From Flexivirga oryzae (GTDB lineage: Bacteria > Actinomycetota > Actinomycetes > Actinomycetales > Dermatophilaceae), in contig NZ_JACHVQ010000001.1 in the NCBI RefSeq assembly GCF_014190805.1, positions 744,001-808,000 on the forward strand: a DNA stretch of 64,000 nucleotides. Reading direction: 5' to 3'. The notes under the pieces were generated by a model. It worked only from the letters and a program-made list of their open reading frames with translations. It did not search any database and was not told the DNA's origin. Positions 60,684-64,000 of the stretch are shown here, piece by piece. How positions within the stretch are numbered: position 1 is the first letter of the stretch; each line of letters starts with the position of its first letter. The translations under genes and the position numbers were made by a program.

Positions 60684-62399
60684 TTGGTCCACGAACTCTG
60701 GCGCCGCATCGAACGTCTCGGCGTTCGATGCGCTGCTGCGGTCGCCCGGTTGTGGCGTCGCTCCTTGCACTTCCGGGTCGTCGTCATCACGGTCTTCCTG
60801 GGCACGTTCGTCGCGCTCGGGCTGGGCACGTACATGTACCAGCGCATCGGCAGCGGCCTCACCTCCCGCGCGACCAACATCGCCGAGCAGCAGGCGCTGA
60901 GCCAGCGCGACTACGCACAGAGCCAGTTCAACAACGCCCCCCGCACCGACATCGCGTCGTTGCGGGCCATCGGCCAGCAGGTTGCCGCACCGGTGACCGG
61001 CACGCACCCCCAGGAGGCGGGGGAGCAGAACGACCGGGTCGTCATCAAACGCTCGCCGGGCAACACCTTCCCGTCCCTGGGGACCTTCTTCACCGAGGCG
61101 GGTGACGCCCAGCAGATCCCGGCCGGCCTGCAGTCGGCGGTCGAGAAGGACCCGAGGCACGCGCAACTGCAGATCGCGACCGTGCGCGTCGACGGCAAGC
61201 AGGTGCCGGCCGTCATCGTCGGGGCCCGGATCGTCATACCGAACGCAGGCAACTACGACTTCTACCTCATCTCGCCGATGAGCGCGGAATCGCAGATGCT
61301 CGGCATCGTCCGCACGACGTTCCTGCTCGGTGGCCTGGCGCTGACGCTGCTGCTGGCCGGCATCGCCTATCTGGTCACGCGCATGGTGGTCAGCCCGGTC
61401 CGGGACGCCGCGCACGTCTCCGAGCGGCTCACCGCCGGTGCGCTCAACGAGCGGATGCAGGTGACCGGCGAGGACGACCTGGCGCGGCTGGCCACGTCCT
61501 TCAACGCCATGGCCGACAGCCTGCAGCGGCAGATCAGGCAGCTGGAGGACCTGTCCCAGCTCCAGCAGCGGTTCACCTCGGACGTGTCGCACGAGCTGCG
61601 GACCCCGCTGACGACGATCCGTATGGCGTCGGACATGATCCACGCCAGCCGGGACGACTTCGCCGCGCCGGTCGCCCGCTCGGCCGAGCTGCTCAGCCGG
61701 GAGCTGGACCGGTTCGAGACACTGCTGACCGACCTGCTCGAGATCAGCAGGTTCGACGCCGGCGCCACCGCCACGGCCCACGAGCCGGTCGACCTGCGAG
61801 ACGTCGTCGCCCGGGTCGTCGACGGGTGCGAGTCGTTGGCGGAGACCCAGGGTGTCAAGCTGCGGATGCACTCCCGCCGGGAGGCCGTGGCGCCGATGGA
61901 CGCCCGCCGGATCGAGCGCATCGTGCGCAACCTGGTCACCAATGCCATCGAGCACGCCGAGCACAAGCCGGTCGACATCACCGTCGCCGCCAACAACACG
62001 GCGGTCGCCGTGGCCGTGCGCGACTACGGCGTCGGTCTGCGGCCCGGCGACGCCGACCAGGTCTTCAACCGGTTCTGGCGGGCCGACCCGGCGCGTGCCC
62101 GCACCACCGGTGGCACCGGCCTCGGCCTGTCGATCTCGCTGGAGGACGCCCGGCTGCACGACGGCTGGCTGCAGGCCTGGGGTGAGCCGGGCAACGGCGC
62201 CTGTTTCCGGCTCACCCTGCCGGTCCGGGCCGGGCAGCCGATCGTCCGATCACCCGTCACGCTCGCGCCGGACGACTCCAGCGTCGGCCTCGCGATGCCG
62301 AAGGGCAACAGCCTGACCATCGGCACCCGCGCCGCCGGTGCCTCGCCCGCCCCGACGCCGCCGCCCACACCGACCAAGGGGCCGGGAGGCGGCCGATGA
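60684..62399 (+). CDS. mtrB: Sensor histidine kinase MtrB
   Basis: A 571-residue membrane kinase starting at TTG 60684. Two transmembrane helices (about residues 35-57 and 215-240) flank an extracellular sensor domain. A HAMP domain follows (VVSPVRDAAHVSERLTAGALNERM), then H303 in SDVSHELRTPLTTIRMASD, N-box LVTNAIEHAE and G2 TGGTGLGLSI. The C-terminal tail is Pro/Gly-rich. LpqB, encoded next with a 4-bp overlap, is known to interact with MtrB and modulate it. Confidence 0.95.
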   Translation: MVHELWRRIERLGVRCAAAVARLWRRSLHFRVVVITVFLGTFVALGLGTYMYQRIGSGLTSRATNIAEQQALSQRDYAQSQFNNAPRTDIASLRAIGQQVAAPVTGTHPQEAGEQNDRVVIKRSPGNTFPSLGTFFTEAGDAQQIPAGLQSAVEKDPRHAQLQIATVRVDGKQVPAVIVGARIVIPNAGNYDFYLISPMSAESQMLGIVRTTFLLGGLALTLLLAGIAYLVTRMVVSPVRDAAHVSERLTAGALNERMQVTGEDDLARLATSFNAMADSLQRQIRQLEDLSQLQQRFTSDVSHELRTPLTTIRMASDMIHASRDDFAAPVARSAELLSRELDRFETLLTDLLEISRFDAGATATAHEPVDLRDVVARVVDGCESLAETQGVKLRMHSRREAVAPMDARRIERIVRNLVTNAIEHAEHKPVDITVAANNTAVAVAVRDYGVGLRPGDADQVFNRFWRADPARARTTGGTGLGLSISLEDARLHDGWLQAWGEPGNGACFRLTLPVRAGQPIVRSPVTLAPDDSSVGLAMPKGNSLTIGTRAAGASPAPTPPPTPTKGPGGGR

Positions 62400-64000
62400 G
62401 GCGGTGCCGGGCGCTCGCCGGGAGCCTGCTGACCATCACCGTGCTGGCGGTGGCGGGCTGCAGCGGGCTGCCGACCACGAGCGGTGTCCGGGCGGGTCAG
62501 GCCATCGACAACCACGCGGCGCCCACCGGCAACATCGAATACCCCGCCCCGGCACCCGGCGCGAGCCCGAAGGACATCGTCTTCGGGTTCCTCGACGCCA
62601 CGGCGGGCACCAACCAGAACTACGAGAGGGCCCGCGAATACCTGACCGATGCTGCGAGCAGCTCCTGGCAACCGAGCACCGTGGTCGTGACCACCGGGAC
62701 CCGCGACCTGATGGTGTCGGCCAACAACACGCTGACCGTGACGGAGGGTACGGCGGCGGTCCTGGACGCGTCGGCACATCTCACCGAGCAGCCGGAGGGG
62801 AAGATCACCTCGGCCGAGTTCAGCCTCACCAAGGTCGGTGGGCAGTGGCGCATCGCGAAGCTGCCCAAGGGTTTCGGCCTGTGGATGAACGAGCAACAGT
62901 TCAAGCGCGTCTATCAGCCGCAGGAGATCTACTACCCGGCGGCCAACGGCCACACCCTCGTGCCCGACACGCAGTGGTACACGCAAACGGGTCTGGTCAG
63001 CTCGCTGGCGGCGGCGGTCGTGCGCGGCGGGCCGTCCTGGATGGATGGTATGACGCTGCCGGCGCTGCCCAAGGGCAGCGAACTGGTGAAGGGTTCGTCG
63101 GTCTCGGTCGACAACAACGGCGTCGCCTCGGTCAACCTCAGCGACCAGGTCCTGTCCGCGACAACGGCACAACGCACCGGCCTCTGGGCGAGCATGCTCG
63201 CCACCCTGGAGCAGGTCAGCGAGGTGCGCCGCGTCGTCGTCCTGGTGGACGGCGCACGGCTGCAGACCGCCAACCTGCCGGGCCAGCCCACCTCACCGTC
63301 CGATCTGGACTACACCGCGGTCAGCGGCAACCCCGTGCAACTGGTCGCCCGCACCAGCGTCAGCCACCTGCAGTGGACCGACCCCGACGACGCCGGCACG
63401 GACCTGCGCAGCAAGAGCCGGTCCAAGACCCAGCCCAGCCTGCCGGTGCTCGACCGCAACTGGTACCGGCTCGCGGTGTCCGGCGAGGGCACCCAGGTAG
63501 CGGCCGTCGACGGCGCCAACAGCACACTGGGTCGGTGGGTCGGTGGGCGGCTGACCAAGGTCAGCGGGTTCGGCACCGGCCTGGTCACCCCAAGTTTCAG
63601 CTCGGCGCGGACCACGACCGGCAGCCCGATGAACGAGCTGTGGGTCGCCGGGCAGTCCGTCGCCAAGGACAGCAGCGGAGCGTCGACCAGCGGCACGATC
63701 TGGGTGCTCGACGCCGACCTGCCCGTGTCGGACGCGCAGCCGCAGCCGGTGAGCGCGTCGTGGTTGCGCGATATGACGATTCGCGCCATCCGCGTCTCGC
63801 CCGACGGCGAGCGCATCGCGGTCGCCGCGCAGACGGACGCGGGCTCGTCCAGGGTCTACGTCGCCGGGATCGTCCGTGACAAGAAGGGTCACGCGCAGTC
63901 CCTCACCAGCCCGTTGCGTGTCGCACCGAGGGTCACCGACGTGCTCGACGTGGGCTGGCTCGACTACGTGACGCTCGCGGTCCTCAGCCGCGCGGGGGAC
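62396..64000 (+). CDS. lpqB: Lipoprotein LpqB (3' end beyond the window)
   Basis: The 5' 535 codons of lpqB, overlapping the mtrB stop (ATGA). A lipoprotein signal ends at the lipobox LAVAGCSG, lipidating Cys about residue 22. A GerMN-like domain follows in the first half (VVVTTGTRDLMV and the region up to about 300), then a beta-propeller-like region with VSPDGERIAVAA. LpqB binds MtrB outside the membrane and tunes MtrA phosphorylation. The frame is open at the window edge, so it is partial, not truncated. Confidence 0.93.
   Translation, partial: MRRCRALAGSLLTITVLAVAGCSGLPTTSGVRAGQAIDNHAAPTGNIEYPAPAPGASPKDIVFGFLDATAGTNQNYERAREYLTDAASSSWQPSTVVVTTGTRDLMVSANNTLTVTEGTAAVLDASAHLTEQPEGKITSAEFSLTKVGGQWRIAKLPKGFGLWMNEQQFKRVYQPQEIYYPAANGHTLVPDTQWYTQTGLVSSLAAAVVRGGPSWMDGMTLPALPKGSELVKGSSVSVDNNGVASVNLSDQVLSATTAQRTGLWASMLATLEQVSEVRRVVVLVDGARLQTANLPGQPTSPSDLDYTAVSGNPVQLVARTSVSHLQWTDPDDAGTDLRSKSRSKTQPSLPVLDRNWYRLAVSGEGTQVAAVDGANSTLGRWVGGRLTKVSGFGTGLVTPSFSSARTTTGSPMNELWVAGQSVAKDSSGASTSGTIWVLDADLPVSDAQPQPVSASWLRDMTIRAIRVSPDGERIAVAAQTDAGSSRVYVAGIVRDKKGHAQSLTSPLRVAPRVTDVLDVGWLDYVTLAVLSRAGD

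Overview
The window is about 70% GC actinobacterial chromosome. Mycothione reductase, two coenzyme F420 biosynthesis genes with an F420-type oxidoreductase, a WhiB regulator and the mtrA-mtrB-lpqB cassette all point to Actinomycetota. The mix and style of genes suggest a Micrococcales lineage such as Dermacoccaceae, but the genus is inference. The conserved backbone runs in the same gene order as the M. tuberculosis Rv3279c-to-Rv3244c segment: birA, GtrA, purK, purE, fadE25, a TIGR03089 protein, an LCP protein, fbiA/fbiB, whiB2, the zincin-like/DUF3499/manB/Trm112/SIS block, sahH (ahcY), mtrA, mtrB and lpqB. Lineage-specific genes are inserted between these blocks.

Layout. 1-4100 is an accessory patch: a truncated IS3 gene abuts a truncated IS110 transposase, followed by a DUF222-HNH gene bracketed by inverted copies of a short repeat. 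4125-9470 holds a deoxyribosyltransferase-like protein convergent with a kinase-like protein, a GDT1-type Mn exporter behind a yybP-ykoY riboswitch, and an ABC exporter pair. 9481-20327 holds a biotin ligase read in frame into a class III nucleotide cyclase, a two-component pair, purK-purE, UDP-glucose dehydrogenase, an F420-type oxidoreductase, an acyl-CoA dehydrogenase and a VapBC-like pair. 20331-32884 holds LCP and glycosyltransferase genes, a CoA-transferase operon, two MFS transporters with local regulators, a DNA glycosylase and fbiA-fbiB. 33058-42550 is the whiB2 / glycosyltransferase / DUF5719 / manB envelope block. 42547-49705 is mixed: MFS, mycothione reductase, DUF808, Nudix, phosphatase, a second DUF222-HNH gene and GNAT. 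49702-54474 is the biotin operon bioB-bioA-bioF-bioD facing a BioQ-like TetR gene across a palindromic operator. 54467-64000 holds DinB, ahcY, a flavin oxidase, a NarL-type two-component system, a PPOX protein, mtrA-mtrB and the 5' part of lpqB, which runs off the window.

How it works together. The biotin operon, its regulator and a biotin ligase fused to a cyclase give a local biotin theme. fbiA/fbiB make F420 for enzymes such as the oxidoreductase at 16525. Phosphomannomutase, UDP-glucose dehydrogenase, the LCP protein, two GT2 proteins and MtrAB-LpqB serve the cell envelope. Genes are tightly packed, with ATGA/GTGA overlaps, and about twenty start codons lie 6-8 nt after a TANNNT hexamer, which implies widespread leaderless transcription. 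No tRNA, rRNA or CRISPR array was seen.
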